A stretch of 64,000 nucleotides of DNA. Source: Proteus sp. FME41. GTDB lineage: Bacteria; Pseudomonadota; Gammaproteobacteria; Enterobacterales; Enterobacteriaceae. Below are positions 39,792 through 50,465 of the stretch, in pieces. The stretch is taken from positions 62,001-126,000 of the forward strand of contig NZ_JABUYL010000003.1 of the NCBI RefSeq assembly GCF_014897315.1, in the 5' to 3' direction. The notes beneath the pieces were generated by a model that saw only the letters and a program-made list of their open reading frames with translations, was not told the DNA's origin and did not search any database. Numbering within the stretch: the stretch's first letter is position 1; the number at the start of each line of letters is the position of its first letter. Made by a program: the position numbers and the translations under genes.

Positions 39792-41669
39792 TTATTGATA
39801 ATCTTTATCAAAAATTTCAATTTTCGCGTTATCTTTTAAGTCACGTAACATCAATTGTAATGCTTCTTCGCCCATTTGAGCGCGGTAGAGATTAGTCATA
39901 AACTCTAATTGCTCTGATGTTGGCTTGCCATCAGTCACACTATCTAATTGAATAAGGACGACTTTAGTACCGGGTACATTAGTCATTCCATACTCTTTTT
40001 TACCTTCTGCTGGTTTAGGCATAGCAAAAATAGCCGTTTGTACTGCATCTGTTGCTGATGAATGAACAACACTTTCTACATCACCGAAAGAGAGGTTAGC
40101 CGCTTTTAGTGCTTCTTCACCTTTACCTTCTTTTAAAGCAGCTAACAATTTTTGTGCTTGCGCATTCATCGCTTGTGATGCTTTTTGCTGTTTAACTAGC
40201 ATAATGACTTGATCACGGACTTTATCTAAAGGTTGGCTTGATGAAGGCTTATAACCTTCTACACGCACGATAAATGCACTGTCGTTACCTAACGTCACCA
40301 TATCTGAATTCATGCCCGTAGGGCCATTTTCATCAACTAATGAACCACCAAAAATTAATTGGGTAAGCTTTTCATTATTTAATGGTGCAGGTACCGTATT
40401 TTCATCAAACCAATCTGTATCAACAATCGTCACATTACCTGCTTTCGCTGCCGGTGCTAGAGTATCGTTGTCGTTAGAGGCAGCTTGGCTTACTTTCTGT
40501 TGTAGTGCAAAGAAATCATCAATCGCTTTGTTTTCACGCATTTTTGCCAGTAAATCTGTTTTTATTTCATCAAATGGTTTTACAACAGATTGTCTAACAT
40601 CATCTAGGCGAAAAATCGCGTAGCCATTGCTGATTTTAACGGGCTCAGAAAGTTGGCCTTTTTCAGTTAAACTTGCATTAGCCAGTTCAGGTAACTCTTG
40701 ACCAATAGTTATCCAACCTAAAGAACCATTTTGTTTTGCAGAGAAGGTATCAACTGATTTTTCTTTCACTAACGTGACAAAATCGGCACCTTTTTTCAGC
40801 TCTTCTGCAGCTGCTTTAGCCGTGGCTTCATCCGCTAACACCAAGATGCTGTATTGTTTTTGCCCTGCAGCAGTAAACTCGTCGATATTACTGTCGTAAT
40901 ACGCTTTAGCTTCATCATCAGTAATATTGATACTGTTAAGATCTTTTTGAGCATTTAACTGGATATAGCTTATTTTAAATTGCTCTGGCGCGATAAACAT
41001 ATGATTATTTTGCTCATAAAACGCCTTTACTTCTTCATCAGATGCCGTTTCTTTTTCAAGGAATGGCTGAATATCTAATGATGCTAAACGGACATTACGG
41101 CTTTGTAGCATTAATCCTGCAAATTCTTTTACTTCGCTATCTAAGGCAAAATCAGTGCCTTGAACAGAAAATCGTAGTTGCTGGCTAATCAGGTTTTGGC
41201 GAATACCTTCTGCAAAAGCTTCAGCATCAATATTATTGCCTTTCAATAAATCGACATATTTTTTATTGTCAAATTTACCGTCTGTTTGAAAGTAAGGAAG
41301 GGCAAAAATTGCATTTCTAATTTGCTGATCACCCGCTGAAATACCTAGCGTTTGTGCAAATTGATCAAGTAATGCTTGATTGATAAGTAAATCTAGAGCT
41401 TGTTGGCGAATCAGTTTCTGGCCTTCTTCGGATGAAGCAAGAGTAGCGAAGTTTTCACCCATATCTTGTTGTAGTTGAGAACGACGTTGCTGATAAGCTT
41501 GCTCTAATTGAGAACGGCTAATTTTATATCCGTTAACTTCAGCAGCATCATTAACGCCAGAACTAAAGAGATATCCGCCCACACCAGTTAGGACGAAAGA
41601 GAGGATGATCACAGCTAATAATAACTTGATAAATGGATTATTAGCAGTTGAACGAATGTTGTCCATCAT
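39792..41669 (-). CDS. ppiD: periplasmic folding chaperone PpiD
   Basis: A 625-residue inner-membrane protein with one N-terminal anchor (FIKLLLAVIILSFVLTGVGG) and a large periplasmic part associated with SecYEG. It contains a SurA-like N-terminal helical region (about 45-220), a parvulin domain (about 265-355, QYSILVLADEATAKAAAEEL then GSLGWITIG) and a C-terminal helical part. E. coli PpiD has 623 residues and lies between hupB and ybaV as here. Isomerase activity is weak or absent in E. coli PpiD. Confidence 0.95.
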   Translation of the reverse strand: MMDNIRSTANNPFIKLLLAVIILSFVLTGVGGYLFSSGVNDAAEVNGYKISRSQLEQAYQQRRSQLQQDMGENFATLASSEEGQKLIRQQALDLLINQALLDQFAQTLGISAGDQQIRNAIFALPYFQTDGKFDNKKYVDLLKGNNIDAEAFAEGIRQNLISQQLRFSVQGTDFALDSEVKEFAGLMLQSRNVRLASLDIQPFLEKETASDEEVKAFYEQNNHMFIAPEQFKISYIQLNAQKDLNSINITDDEAKAYYDSNIDEFTAAGQKQYSILVLADEATAKAAAEELKKGADFVTLVKEKSVDTFSAKQNGSLGWITIGQELPELANASLTEKGQLSEPVKISNGYAIFRLDDVRQSVVKPFDEIKTDLLAKMRENKAIDDFFALQQKVSQAASNDNDTLAPAAKAGNVTIVDTDWFDENTVPAPLNNEKLTQLIFGGSLVDENGPTGMNSDMVTLGNDSAFIVRVEGYKPSSSQPLDKVRDQVIMLVKQQKASQAMNAQAQKLLAALKEGKGEEALKAANLSFGDVESVVHSSATDAVQTAIFAMPKPAEGKKEYGMTNVPGTKVVLIQLDSVTDGKPTSEQLEFMTNLYRAQMGEEALQLMLRDLKDNAKIEIFDKDYQ

Positions 41670-42142
41670 AACGAGACGAGGCTCCGTTTGGTGAAATAAA
41701 AATTATTTTTATGGGTGTTACACGACTATTTTGAGCACAGCAAAAAATAATATGCCCATGCTGGCTTAATATCAAAATGTCGCGACACGCGACAATCGTT
41801 AAAAACAGCCAGTCCCGTATTCATGCGCAGTCTTAATACGCACTTTCTATAACCAAGAAAACTAAACAGCATTATTTGATTCATTGATTACGCTAGCCAT
41901 TTAACTCACCACTGAATCATTCATTGTTGTCTATTTCAGTTATAGAACAACGCGCCATTCTATCAAATGACTACTTCAGTTTCACGTCTTATCGCCAGAG
42001 AATACAAGGTTTAATCGTGATTTATAACCTAAAAAAAGAAAAGCGCATCTCAAAAAGATGCGCTTCGTTTTTTAATTGAGTCGTTTTCTGTTTATCCATA
42101 ACGTTAAGTTAGTAATAAATTGACAGAAAATCAGTTCAATTA
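41670..42142. other. intergenic region between hupB and ppiD
   Basis: About 470 bases holding the hupB terminator (42031-42073), the ppiD promoter area and a nested inverted repeat at 41761-41812 (outer CTGGCT / AGCCAG; inner TGTCGCG-ACA-CGCGACA at 41778-41794). No open frame looks real. Confidence 0.6.
42031..42073 (-). terminator. intrinsic terminator of hupB
   Basis: AAGCGCATCT and AGATGCGCTT form a 10-base stem around CAAAA with T runs on both strands. It faces hupB on the minus strand, about 70 bases past its stop. Confidence 0.88.
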
Positions 42143-42418
42143 TTATTGATTAACTGCGTCTTTTAAACCTTTACCCGCACGGAATGCAGGTACTTTCGCA
42201 GCTTCAATTTGAATTTCTTTACCTGTTTGTGGGTTACGGCCTGTACGAGCTGCACGATCACGTACAGTGAAAGTACCGAAACCTACTAATGCTACATCAT
42301 CACCTTTTTGTAAAGATTCAGTGATAGAAGCAACCAGAGCATCTACAACACGACCCGCTGCCGCTTTTGAGATATCTGCATTCGCAGCAATTTTGTCGAT
42401 CAGTTGAGTTTTATTCAC
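42143..42418 (-). CDS. hupB: DNA-binding protein HU-beta
   Basis: A 91-residue histone-like protein that bends DNA without much sequence preference. It starts [20 protein letters not shown], has the beta arm with [20 protein letters not shown] and ends with [16 protein letters not shown]. Position between lon and ppiD marks it as hupB, not hupA. Confidence 0.97.
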   Translation of the reverse strand: MNKTQLIDKIAANADISKAAAGRVVDALVASITESLQKGDDVALVGFGTFTVRDRAARTGRNPQTGKEIQIEAAKVPAFRAGKGLKDAVNQ

Positions 42419-42558
42419 GCTTTCATCCCCATAATTTTATGCGTTATTTTTCACCATTAATGGCAAATTTTGCAAACGTCGTTATATCAAGCCTTTTTAG
42501 ATATAGCAAGACCGATAAAACAGCATTATTAATTAAAATCCCCATTAAATTAACGACA

Positions 42559-42605
42559 CAAAAAAAGACTGGCAAGCTTTTATTACTTATCCAGCCTTTT
42601 TTTTA
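42559..42605 (-). terminator. intrinsic terminator of lon
   Basis: On the minus strand AGGCTGG pairs with CCAGTCT (one G-T wobble) around an 18-base loop, followed by TTTTTTT. It lies 30 bases past the lon stop. Confidence 0.75.
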
Positions 42606-42632
42606 GCTACAATTTATGACTAACATCACTCT

Positions 42633-44993
42633 TTAGTGAGATTTATCAGTCACGATTTCCATGCCAAACGGCGAGTTTTGTAGGGCTAACGACAAAACTT
42701 CCTCAATTGTTTTCACCGGGTGAATATCCAGGTCAGCAACAATATTTTCAGGAATTTCTTCTAAATCACGTTTATTTTCATCTGGGATAAGAACTGTCTT
42801 AATTCCACCACGATGTGCAGCAAGTAACTTTTCTTTTAATCCGCCAATTGGCAATACTTGTCCGCGTAACGTAATCTCACCCGTCATTGCAACATCAGAA
42901 CGTACAGGGTTACCTGTTAAGCTTGATACCAATGCAGTGCACATTGCAATACCTGCACTTGGACCATCTTTTGGTGTTGCTCCTTCAGGAACGTGTACGT
43001 GCATATCACGTTTCTCATAGAAATCGCCATTAATGCCTAGTTTATCAGCGCGAGCACGAACAACGGTCATCGCTGCTTGAATAGACTCTTGCATTACTTC
43101 ACCTAAAGAACCTGTGAATGTTAGCTTACCTTTACCTGGTACGCTTGCAGTTTCAATTGTCAGTAGATCACCACCAACTTCTGTCCATGCAAGTCCTGTT
43201 ACCATGCCTACTCGGTTTTCTGTATCAGCACGACCGTAGTCCACTTTACGAACACCTAAGTAGTCTTTGAGATTATCTTCATTAATCTCAATATGTTTGA
43301 TTGTGCTATCCATAAGCAGTTGTTTCACTGCTTTACGACATAATTTAGAAATTTCACGTTCTAAACTACGTACACCCGCTTCACGTGTGTAATAACGAAT
43401 AATCCCCATAATAGCGCTGTCATGAATTGTCAGCTCACTTGGTTTTAAGGCATTACGTTCAATCTGTTTTGGTAGCAAGTGCTGTTTAGCGATGTTCAGC
43501 TTTTCATCTTCGGTATAACCCGATAAACGAATAACTTCCATACGATCTAACAACGGCGCCGGTATATTCATAGAGTTAGATGTCGCCACAAACATCACAT
43601 CAGACAGATCGTAATCAACTTCCAGATAGTGATCGTTAAAGGCGATATTTTGCTCTGGATCTAACACCTCAAGCAGTGCGGATGCCGGATCGCCGCGCAT
43701 ATCTGATGACATTTTATCAATTTCATCTAATAGGAAAAGTGGGTTTTTGACACCAATTTTCGCCATTTTCTGAATTAATTTACCCGGCATAGAACCGATG
43801 TAAGTACGACGGTGACCGCGAATTTCAGCTTCATCACGTACACCACCTAATGCCATACGAACATATTTACGGCCTGTTGCTTTAGCAATAGATTGGCCTA
43901 GTGAGGTTTTACCCACACCCGGAGGCCCTACCAAGCACAGAATGGGCCCTTTAATTTTGCTAACACGAGACTGCACCGCAAGATATTCAAGAATACGTTC
44001 TTTAACACGTTCTAAACCGTAATGGTCAGTATCAAGCACTTCTTGTGCCTTTACTAAGTCTTTTTTAACTTTGCTACGGCTATTCCAAGGAACTTGAACC
44101 ATCCAATCGATATAACTACGTACAACCGTGGCTTCTGCTGACATTGGCGACATCATTTTTAATTTCTGAAGTTCCGCTTCTGTCTTTTCTTTTGCCTCTT
44201 TTGGCATTTTTGCAGCATCGATTTTACGTTTTAGCGATTCCATTTCATCAGGTGCATCATCCATCTCACCTAACTCTTTTTGAATCGCTTTCATTTGCTC
44301 ATTGAGATAATACTCACGCTGACTCTTTTCCATCTGCTTTTTAACGCGGTTACGAATGCGTTTTTCAACTTGCAGCAGATCGATTTCTGATTCCATCATC
44401 GCCATTAAATACTCTAGGCGTTCTGTTACATCAGACATTTCAAGTACAGCTTGCTTATCTTTCAATTTCAGCGGCATATGAGAAGCAATAGTATCTGCTA
44501 ATTTTGCTGATTCTTCGATAGCGTGTAATGATGCTAATACTTCTGGCGGAATTTTTTTATTCAGTTTGATATAACCTTCAAACTGATTAATCGTTGTACG
44601 ATTTAAAACTTCCTGTTCACGCTCATCAACAGCTGGCGTTTCAAGGTATTCTGCTTTTGCCTGAAAGTATTCACCATTGTCTGATAACGTCGTAATTTTA
44701 GCGCGACGAATACCTTCAACGAGGACTTTCACTGTTCCATCAGGCAGTTTTAACATCTGTAAAACAGACGCAACTGTACCAACAGAAAAAAGATCATTAA
44801 CACCTGGTTCGTCAGTAGATGCATCTTTCTGCGCAACCAGCATAATTTGTTTGTTGTCGTTCATCGCTGCTTCTAAGCAATGAATCGATTTTTCACGACC
44901 AACAAACAACGGGATCACCATATGCGGATATACAACGACATCACGTAATGGCAATACAGGTATTTCAATACGTTCTGGACGCTCAGGATTCAT
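42633..44993 (-). CDS. lon: ATP-dependent protease Lon
   Basis: A cytoplasmic hexameric protease that degrades damaged proteins and regulators. The 786-residue protein has the substrate-binding N-domain (1-300), the AAA+ module with Walker A GPPGVGKT and Walker [11 protein letters not shown], and the Ser-Lys protease domain with S679 in PKDGPSAG and a downstream Lys in [15 protein letters not shown]. coli Lon has 784 residues. A heat-shock-type promoter lies upstream. In Proteus Lon is known to affect swarming, but nothing here shows that. Confidence 0.98.
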   Translation of the reverse strand: MNPERPERIEIPVLPLRDVVVYPHMVIPLFVGREKSIHCLEAAMNDNKQIMLVAQKDASTDEPGVNDLFSVGTVASVLQMLKLPDGTVKVLVEGIRRAKITTLSDNGEYFQAKAEYLETPAVDEREQEVLNRTTINQFEGYIKLNKKIPPEVLASLHAIEESAKLADTIASHMPLKLKDKQAVLEMSDVTERLEYLMAMMESEIDLLQVEKRIRNRVKKQMEKSQREYYLNEQMKAIQKELGEMDDAPDEMESLKRKIDAAKMPKEAKEKTEAELQKLKMMSPMSAEATVVRSYIDWMVQVPWNSRSKVKKDLVKAQEVLDTDHYGLERVKERILEYLAVQSRVSKIKGPILCLVGPPGVGKTSLGQSIAKATGRKYVRMALGGVRDEAEIRGHRRTYIGSMPGKLIQKMAKIGVKNPLFLLDEIDKMSSDMRGDPASALLEVLDPEQNIAFNDHYLEVDYDLSDVMFVATSNSMNIPAPLLDRMEVIRLSGYTEDEKLNIAKQHLLPKQIERNALKPSELTIHDSAIMGIIRYYTREAGVRSLEREISKLCRKAVKQLLMDSTIKHIEINEDNLKDYLGVRKVDYGRADTENRVGMVTGLAWTEVGGDLLTIETASVPGKGKLTFTGSLGEVMQESIQAAMTVVRARADKLGINGDFYEKRDMHVHVPEGATPKDGPSAGIAMCTALVSSLTGNPVRSDVAMTGEITLRGQVLPIGGLKEKLLAAHRGGIKTVLIPDENKRDLEEIPENIVADLDIHPVKTIEEVLSLALQNSPFGMEIVTDKSH

Positions 44994-45084
44994 AGAGCTC
45001 TCTCTTCGTTTTTAGCTTAACGCTTTTACAGGTAATTTTATTCGCATGTCACCAAATAAAATTAATTCCACGGATTGTCAAAAT

Positions 45085-45114
45085 ATATAAGGGCACTTTT
45101 CTGACATTCAATAG
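45085..45114 (-). promoter_or_regulatory. probable sigma-32 promoter of lon
   Basis: On the minus strand CTATTGAA (45114-45107) and CCCTTATAT (45093-45085) are separated by 13 bases. They resemble the heat-shock consensus CTTGAAA-N11-17-CCCATNT. It lies about 90 bases before the lon ATG. E. coli lon is a sigma-32 gene. Confidence 0.65.
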
Positions 45115-45130
45115 CATCACCCATTAAAAA

Positions 45131-45160
45131 AACAAAATGAGGGAAAATTCCCTCATTTTT
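45131..45160 (-). terminator. terminator between clpX and lon
   Basis: AAAATGAGGG and CCCTCATTTT form a stem with T runs on both sides. It separates clpX from the lon promoter. Confidence 0.88.
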
Positions 45161-45252
45161 ATTGCGTTGGCACGCTTTATCTTAAATTCCTCTCCTATTT
45201 TAAGAGAAAAACAGATAATGTCAGGTAAGCGACATTGCCAAATTACGATGCA

Positions 45253-46524
45253 TTATTCACCTGATGCTTGGCTTTCTGGTTGACTATAAATAATCAATGG
45301 CTCAGATTTTCCATTAATGACACCTTCATCAATAACGACTTTTTCTGCATTTTCAAATGAAGGAAGGTCATACATCGTATCAAGTAATGCAGCTTCAACA
45401 ATCGAGCGTAAACCACGTGCACCTGTTTTACGAACCATGGCTTTTTTCGCGATCGCCGTCAGCGCTTCTTTACGAAACTCAAGATCCACACCTTCTAACT
45501 TAAATAATGCCTGATATTGCTTAGTCAGTGCATTTTTAGGTTCTTGTAAGATTTGGATAAGTGCATCTTCGCTTAATTCACCTAAAGTAGCCACAACCGG
45601 CAAACGACCAATAAATTCAGGAATAAGACCAAATTTAATTAGATCTTCCGGCTCAACTTGGGCTAATAACTCACCTTCGCTGGCTTTTTCTTTTTGGCTT
45701 TTCACTTCGGCACCAAAACCAATGCCTGAGTGAGTATTTAAACGTTGTGCAACAACTTTATCGAGTCCAGCAAAAGCTCCCCCACAAATAAAGAGAATTT
45801 TAGAGGTATCAACCTGTAAAAACTCTTGTTGTGGGTGCTTACGTCCACCTTGAGGAGGAACTGACGCTACCGTGCCTTCTACTAATTTCAATAATGCTTG
45901 CTGTACACCTTCACCAGACACATCACGTGTAATTGATGGGTTTTCAGATTTACGTGTGATTTTGTCAATTTCATCAATATAAACAATACCACGTTGTGCT
46001 TTTTGCACATCGTAATCACATTTTTGTAGCAGTTTTTGAATGATGTTTTCAACATCTTCACCCACATAGCCTGCTTCAGTCAGCGTTGTGGCATCTGCCA
46101 TAGTAAAAGGAACATCTAGGTAGCGTGCTAATGTTTCTGCTAACAGCGTTTTACCGCTACCAGTAGGCCCAATCAGCAAAATATTACTTTTTCCGAGCTC
46201 AACACCATTGGCTTTATCGCCATTACGCAGGCGTTTATAGTGATTATAAACGGCAACAGCCAAAACTTTTTTAGCTAATTCCTGACCGATAACATAGTCA
46301 TCAAGGTGCTTACGGATTTCATGTGGCGTTGGCAATTCACTGCGTTCATGATGAGGTGCCAGTTCTTTTATTTCTTCACGAATGATATCAACACAAAGAT
46401 CGACACATTCATCACAGATATAAACCGACGGACCAGCGATCAATTTTTTTACTTCATGCTGGCTTTTACCGCAGAAAGAGCAATACAGAAGCTTCCCTGA
46501 GCTATCTTTGCGCTTATCTGTCAT
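45253..46524 (-). CDS. clpX: ClpXP unfoldase subunit ClpX
   Basis: The AAA+ unfoldase that feeds ClpP. The 423-residue protein has the N-terminal four-cysteine zinc domain (C15, C18, C37, C40), Walker [13 protein letters not shown], Walker [11 protein letters not shown], the pore loop GYVGEDVE and the ClpP-docking IGF loop (HSGIGFGAE). E. coli ClpX has 424 residues. It follows clpP with a 144-base gap that holds a strong inverted repeat. Confidence 0.98.
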   Translation of the reverse strand: MTDKRKDSSGKLLYCSFCGKSQHEVKKLIAGPSVYICDECVDLCVDIIREEIKELAPHHERSELPTPHEIRKHLDDYVIGQELAKKVLAVAVYNHYKRLRNGDKANGVELGKSNILLIGPTGSGKTLLAETLARYLDVPFTMADATTLTEAGYVGEDVENIIQKLLQKCDYDVQKAQRGIVYIDEIDKITRKSENPSITRDVSGEGVQQALLKLVEGTVASVPPQGGRKHPQQEFLQVDTSKILFICGGAFAGLDKVVAQRLNTHSGIGFGAEVKSQKEKASEGELLAQVEPEDLIKFGLIPEFIGRLPVVATLGELSEDALIQILQEPKNALTKQYQALFKLEGVDLEFRKEALTAIAKKAMVRKTGARGLRSIVEAALLDTMYDLPSFENAEKVVIDEGVINGKSEPLIIYSQPESQASGE

Positions 46525-46600
46525 CAGTCAACCTCACTTAGTTATTCTTCTTATCAATTTATAAGAAGAAGAAAGACTTTTTTACATAGATATTGATAGC

Positions 46601-46635
46601 CGTTTTCTTTGTATCACTCACTAACAAAGAAAACG
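46601..46635. repeat. 12-base inverted repeat between clpP and clpX
   Basis: CGTTTTCTTTGT (46601-46612) and ACAAAGAAAACG (46624-46635) are perfect complements around an 11-base loop, 34 bases past the clpP stop. There is no adjoining T run on the minus strand. It may limit read-through from clpP to clpX or shape the processed mRNA. A second, smaller hairpin (CTTCTTAT / ATAAGAAG) lies at about 46550-46571. Confidence 0.55.
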
Positions 46636-46668
46636 TATTAATTCATTGGCTATGACAACAAGCAATAA

Positions 46669-47292
46669 TTAGCTACGTTGTGTATAGACTTTATCCACTA
46701 ACCCGTATTCTAACGCTTCGTTAGCAGATAAGAAACGATCACGCTCAGTGTCTCTTTCTATTTCTTCAATAGATTTACCTGTATGTTGAGCCATTAGCTC
46801 ATTCATACGAGATTTTACTTTCAAAATTTCTTGAGCATGAATTTGAATATCGGTTGCTTGCCCTTGGTAACCACCTAGCGGTTGGTGGATCATCACACGA
46901 GAGTTCGGTAGGCAAATACGTTTACCTTTCGCGCCCGCAGATAATAAAAAGGCGCCCATTGAACACGCTTGTCCCATACAGATAGTACTCACATCAGCTT
47001 TGATATATTGCATGGTGTCATAAATAGACATACCTGCAGTAATAACACCGCCCGGTGAGTTAATGTACAGGTTAATATCTTTTTCTGGGTTTTCTGCTTC
47101 TAAAAATAGCATTTGAGCAACGATAAGATTAGCCATGTGATCTTCAACTTGGCCAGTCAGAAAAATAATACGTTCTTTTAACAAACGGGAATAAATGTCG
47201 TAAGAACGCTCTCCTCGCGAAGTTTGCTCGATAACCATCGGCACCAGAGCCATATTAGGTGCGAATTGTTCCTGTGAGTCGTTAAATGACAT
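46669..47292 (-). CDS. clpP: ATP-dependent Clp protease proteolytic subunit
   Basis: A tetradecameric serine protease. The 207-residue protein has S111 in [11 protein letters not shown] and H136 in [10 protein letters not shown], with the acidic member in [10 protein letters not shown]. Length equals E. coli ClpP, including the short propeptide before [10 protein letters not shown]. The residue before the active serine is Cys, where E. coli has Ala (GQAAS). tig lies upstream and clpX downstream. Confidence 0.98.
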   Translation of the reverse strand: MSFNDSQEQFAPNMALVPMVIEQTSRGERSYDIYSRLLKERIIFLTGQVEDHMANLIVAQMLFLEAENPEKDINLYINSPGGVITAGMSIYDTMQYIKADVSTICMGQACSMGAFLLSAGAKGKRICLPNSRVMIHQPLGGYQGQATDIQIHAQEILKVKSRMNELMAQHTGKSIEEIERDTERDRFLSANEALEYGLVDKVYTQRS

Positions 47293-47490
47293 GTCTGTCT
47301 CCTATTGCATTCTTATTGGTGCCAATGACAACAATTTTACTTGAGATAATTGATCACGACCATTTCTAATGATCTAATCTCTCACAAGACATTCAAGGCG
47401 CCTCGCGAGGAGTGATAAAGAGAATATAGAATTATCTGGAGATAATCGCTCAGATTTCAAGGCAAATTTTGATAAATATACACAAACTGA

Positions 47491-47521
47491 AAAAAACCCG
47501 TGGTAAAAACCACGGGTTTTT
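47491..47521 (-). terminator. intrinsic terminator of tig
   Basis: AAAACCCGTGGT / ACCACGGGTTTT with a short A-rich loop is followed by T on the minus strand, about 28 bases beyond the tig stop. Confidence 0.92.
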
Positions 47522-47549
47522 GCTTAAAACCGATATTCGCGGTTAAAAA

Positions 47550-48854
47550 TTAACCCATTTGAACTTCATTCATCAGTTCAGTAAATTGAGTTTCTTTTTC
47601 AGTTACTTTAGCATTTGCTAAGATTTTTTCTACCGCTTGCTCTTCTAATGCAAGATTACGGATGTTATTCATCAGTTGTTCGTTCTTGTTGTAGAACTCA
47701 ACCACTTCTGATGGATCTTCGTAAGCTGAAGCCATTTCGTCGATCAGTGTATTAACACGATCGTCTTCTGCTTGCAGTTCATTACTATTGATCACTTCAC
47801 CTAACAGTAATCCAACGATTACACGACGTTTAGCTTGTTCTTCGAACAGTTCACGTGGTAATTGCAGAGCTTGTTTCTCGTCGCCACCAAAACGTTGAGC
47901 AGCTTGACGTTGCAGAACTTCGATTTCGCTGTCTACAGCGGCTGCAGGAACGTCAACTTCATTTGCTTTAACTAAGCCATCAATCACTTGTGTTTTAACA
48001 CGAGTACGGATTGCATTTTTCAGTTCACGTTCCATGTTTTTACGTACTTCTGCACGTAAACCATCAACAGTGCCGTCAGCAATACCAAAACGCTTGATGA
48101 ACTCTTCCGTTAATTCTGGCAGTTCACGCTCTTCAACTTTTTTCAGGTTGATCGCGAATTGTGCTTTTTTACCTTTCAGGTTTTCAGCGTGGTAATCTTC
48201 AGGGAAAGTCACATCAATAGTGAATTCTTCACCTGCTTTATGACCCATAACGCCTTCTTCAAAACCTGGGATCATACGACCTTGACCCATTGCCAGTACG
48301 AAATCTTCCGCTTTTCCGCCTTCGAATTCTTCACCGTCAATAGAACCGTTGAAATCAACAGTTACGCGATCTTCTGCCGCTACTTCGCCGTCTTTATCTT
48401 TCCACTCTGCTTGTTGCTTACGCAGTGTTTCTAGCATGTTATCAACGTCTTCGTCTTTAACAGTAACAACGGGTTTTACCACTTCAATGCTTTCCAGACC
48501 TTTCAGTTCGATTTCTGGGAAAACTTCGAATTCTACAGAGTAAACAAAGTCTTCACCTTCTTTGTATTGCTCTGGTTTGTAGTCAGGCGCGCCAACTGGG
48601 TTTACTTTGTTTTCGATGATAGCGTTAATAAAATTACGCGACATTAAATCACCGAGAACATCATTCAGTACAGACATACCATAACGCTGTTTAACCATAG
48701 ACATTGGAACGTGACCTTTACGGAAACCATCAATGCGTGCAGTTTTAGCAGCTTTTTTCAGTTCACTGTTTACAGCAGTTTGGATGTCAGCGGCTGGTAC
48801 GGTGATTGTGACACGACGCCCTAGGCCTTGAGTCGTTTCAACAGAAACTTGCAT
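47550..48854 (-). CDS. tig: trigger factor, ribosome-bound chaperone
   Basis: Binds near the ribosomal exit tunnel and protects nascent chains. The 434-residue protein has the N-terminal ribosome-binding domain with the signature [14 protein letters not shown], a central FKBP-type isomerase domain (about 150-245, [20 protein letters not shown]) and the long helical C-terminal arms. E. coli trigger factor has 432 residues. It heads the tig-clpP-clpX-lon order found in E. coli. Confidence 0.98.
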   Translation of the reverse strand: MQVSVETTQGLGRRVTITVPAADIQTAVNSELKKAAKTARIDGFRKGHVPMSMVKQRYGMSVLNDVLGDLMSRNFINAIIENKVNPVGAPDYKPEQYKEGEDFVYSVEFEVFPEIELKGLESIEVVKPVVTVKDEDVDNMLETLRKQQAEWKDKDGEVAAEDRVTVDFNGSIDGEEFEGGKAEDFVLAMGQGRMIPGFEEGVMGHKAGEEFTIDVTFPEDYHAENLKGKKAQFAINLKKVEERELPELTEEFIKRFGIADGTVDGLRAEVRKNMERELKNAIRTRVKTQVIDGLVKANEVDVPAAAVDSEIEVLQRQAAQRFGGDEKQALQLPRELFEEQAKRRVIVGLLLGEVINSNELQAEDDRVNTLIDEMASAYEDPSEVVEFYNKNEQLMNNIRNLALEEQAVEKILANAKVTEKETQFTELMNEVQMG

Positions 48855-49175
48855 CTTGTTACCTCAAAATAAGTTTTAGTGCTCGGTCTACTTTAAAGGA
48901 AACTAACATGACATTGGCATGTTTAGATTTATTTTCCTTTCAGAACCGGGGCCGCCACATTTAAAAAAACGAGGATCCCTGATATCAGAAGCATCCCGAA
49001 ACCTTACTGAAAATTAGACGCGACATTATAACGATCTAGAGGGGTTGAGTCGAGAAAGAGCCGTTTTATTCCTCAATTTTTTAATAAAATCGAGTAACTC
49101 GCCTCTTTTTTCCCCTATAAAGAACAAAAAACACGCATCTTAGGATCTATTTACTCAACATTAACGATAATGCTG
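48855..49175. other. region between bolA and tig
   Basis: About 320 bases containing the tig promoter area. I note a GC-richer patch near 48940-48995 with a short CTGATATCAG palindrome, but no clear hairpin terminator for bolA and no extra gene. Confidence 0.5.
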
Positions 49176-49490
49176 TTAATCTTCTTGGCTTCCACCTCGG
49201 CACCCAGGAGAGCGTAATGCTTTATCCTGTTGTTCATGCCATTCACTCAATGTAAACGTGTGCAATGCTAATGCATGAACTCCGTTTTCCATTTCATACG
49301 CTAATGCTTGATACACATTGCGATGGCGCGAAACACTGCGTTTATCATTAAAATCATCACTAACAATAATAACTTTAAAGTGGCTTTCAGAACCTTCAGG
49401 CACATTATGGCGATGGCTCTCATTTATTACTTGTAAAACATGCGGTGAAAAGCGTGAAATCAGCTTATTCTCAATATCATCACGGATCAT
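49176..49490 (-). CDS. bolA: BolA family morphology/stress regulator
   Basis: A 104-residue KH-like protein that in E. coli rises in stationary phase and stress, alters cell shape and pairs with monothiol glutaredoxins to hold an iron-sulfur cluster. The core SHRHNVPEGSESHFKVIIVS and HALALHTFTLSEW are clear. The conserved loop His and the C-terminal Cys in SPGCRGG are present. ATG 49490 has AGGGG upstream. An upstream in-frame extension is not conserved. Confidence 0.94.
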   Translation of the reverse strand: MIRDDIENKLISRFSPHVLQVINESHRHNVPEGSESHFKVIIVSDDFNDKRSVSRHRNVYQALAYEMENGVHALALHTFTLSEWHEQQDKALRSPGCRGGSQED

Positions 49491-49830
49491 TTCTGCCCCT
49501 AATATGCTTACCTTTATACCATGGTGAACAAAAAAATAAGCCAACTAGACTATATTGATTTTATCTTTATCAATACAGAATGATGAGCTCACTCTTTTTA
49601 ATTTTGCTGATGATAATCGCTTATTTTTCATCTTGAGTAAAACCATTGGCCGAATATTGTCAAATGTATAAGTAAAAATGAGGTTAATTTGAAATAAAAT
49701 CAATTGATAAAATCAGATAATTTCGTTCGTTAAAGGGATATTAGCAACCCATGAGCAGTGATATGATAGGCTAAAGTTTAAAGCCTATTCTACTTTCAAC
49801 ACAACAGACATATTTAACCGAGATTACCTC
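49491..49830. other. divergent bolA/yajG control region
   Basis: About 340 AT-rich bases between bolA (leftward) and yajG (rightward). Both promoters must lie here, but I see no consensus pair strong enough to name, nor a gearbox element I could defend. Confidence 0.45.
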
Positions 49831-50409
49831 ATGATTAAAAATTTACTCTGTGCTGTTTTTGCATTAACACTGCTTTCAGGTTGTGCAACTCCTAGTAACA
49901 AATTATCTATTGAGCCTGTGATGTCACTACCTGCGGCCGACCCAACTATGCGCCCAATTTCACTGAATATTTCAAGCCAAGACAAACGTCCATCAAAAAA
50001 TCTAGCGGAAATTAACCGTAACGGTAAATTAGAAGTACTTGTTCCAACTCGTGATATTGCATTCTTAATGCAAGAAGTCCTACAAAAACAAATGACAGCC
50101 CGTGGCTTTATGATGGGTTCTCCTGCTGCCGCTGATGTCATTATTGTAATTAATAAACTCAGTGCAGATGTAGGTGAAGGTAGTGTTCGCCATAATATCA
50201 GTGCAAAAGCAGATATTTCCGTTATTGTCACCTTGCCTAATGGCAGCTCTAACACCAAAACATTCCGTACAAGTTACAATGTTCAAGGCCCATTTGGTGC
50301 GACAAATGAAAAAATTGCAGCCGCAATTAATAACGTCTTAACTGAATTAGTTAGTGATATGGCAAAAGATGCCTCCGTTAGCCAATTTATCAAATCTAAC
50401 GCTCGTTAA
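49831..50409 (+). CDS. yajG: YajG family lipoprotein
   Basis: A 192-residue lipoprotein: signal peptide with lipobox LLSGC giving lipidated C18, then a mixed alpha/beta domain. The pattern MSLPAADPTMRPISLNISSQ and FMGSPAAADVIIVINKLSAD-like segments agree with E. coli YajG (192 residues). Function is unknown. It precedes ampG by 56 bases, as in E. coli, and the two are probably cotranscribed. Confidence 0.92.
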   Translation: MIKNLLCAVFALTLLSGCATPSNKLSIEPVMSLPAADPTMRPISLNISSQDKRPSKNLAEINRNGKLEVLVPTRDIAFLMQEVLQKQMTARGFMMGSPAAADVIIVINKLSADVGEGSVRHNISAKADISVIVTLPNGSSNTKTFRTSYNVQGPFGATNEKIAAAINNVLTELVSDMAKDASVSQFIKSNAR

Positions 50410-50465
50410 TTTAATTAGAATAAACGGCCTGTTATCTCAAACGGGTCGTTGAAAGGAATTTTTGC

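Noticed and set aside
49824..50258. 144-codon minus-strand frame opposite yajG
   Set aside because: Antisense shadow of a well-supported lipoprotein gene.
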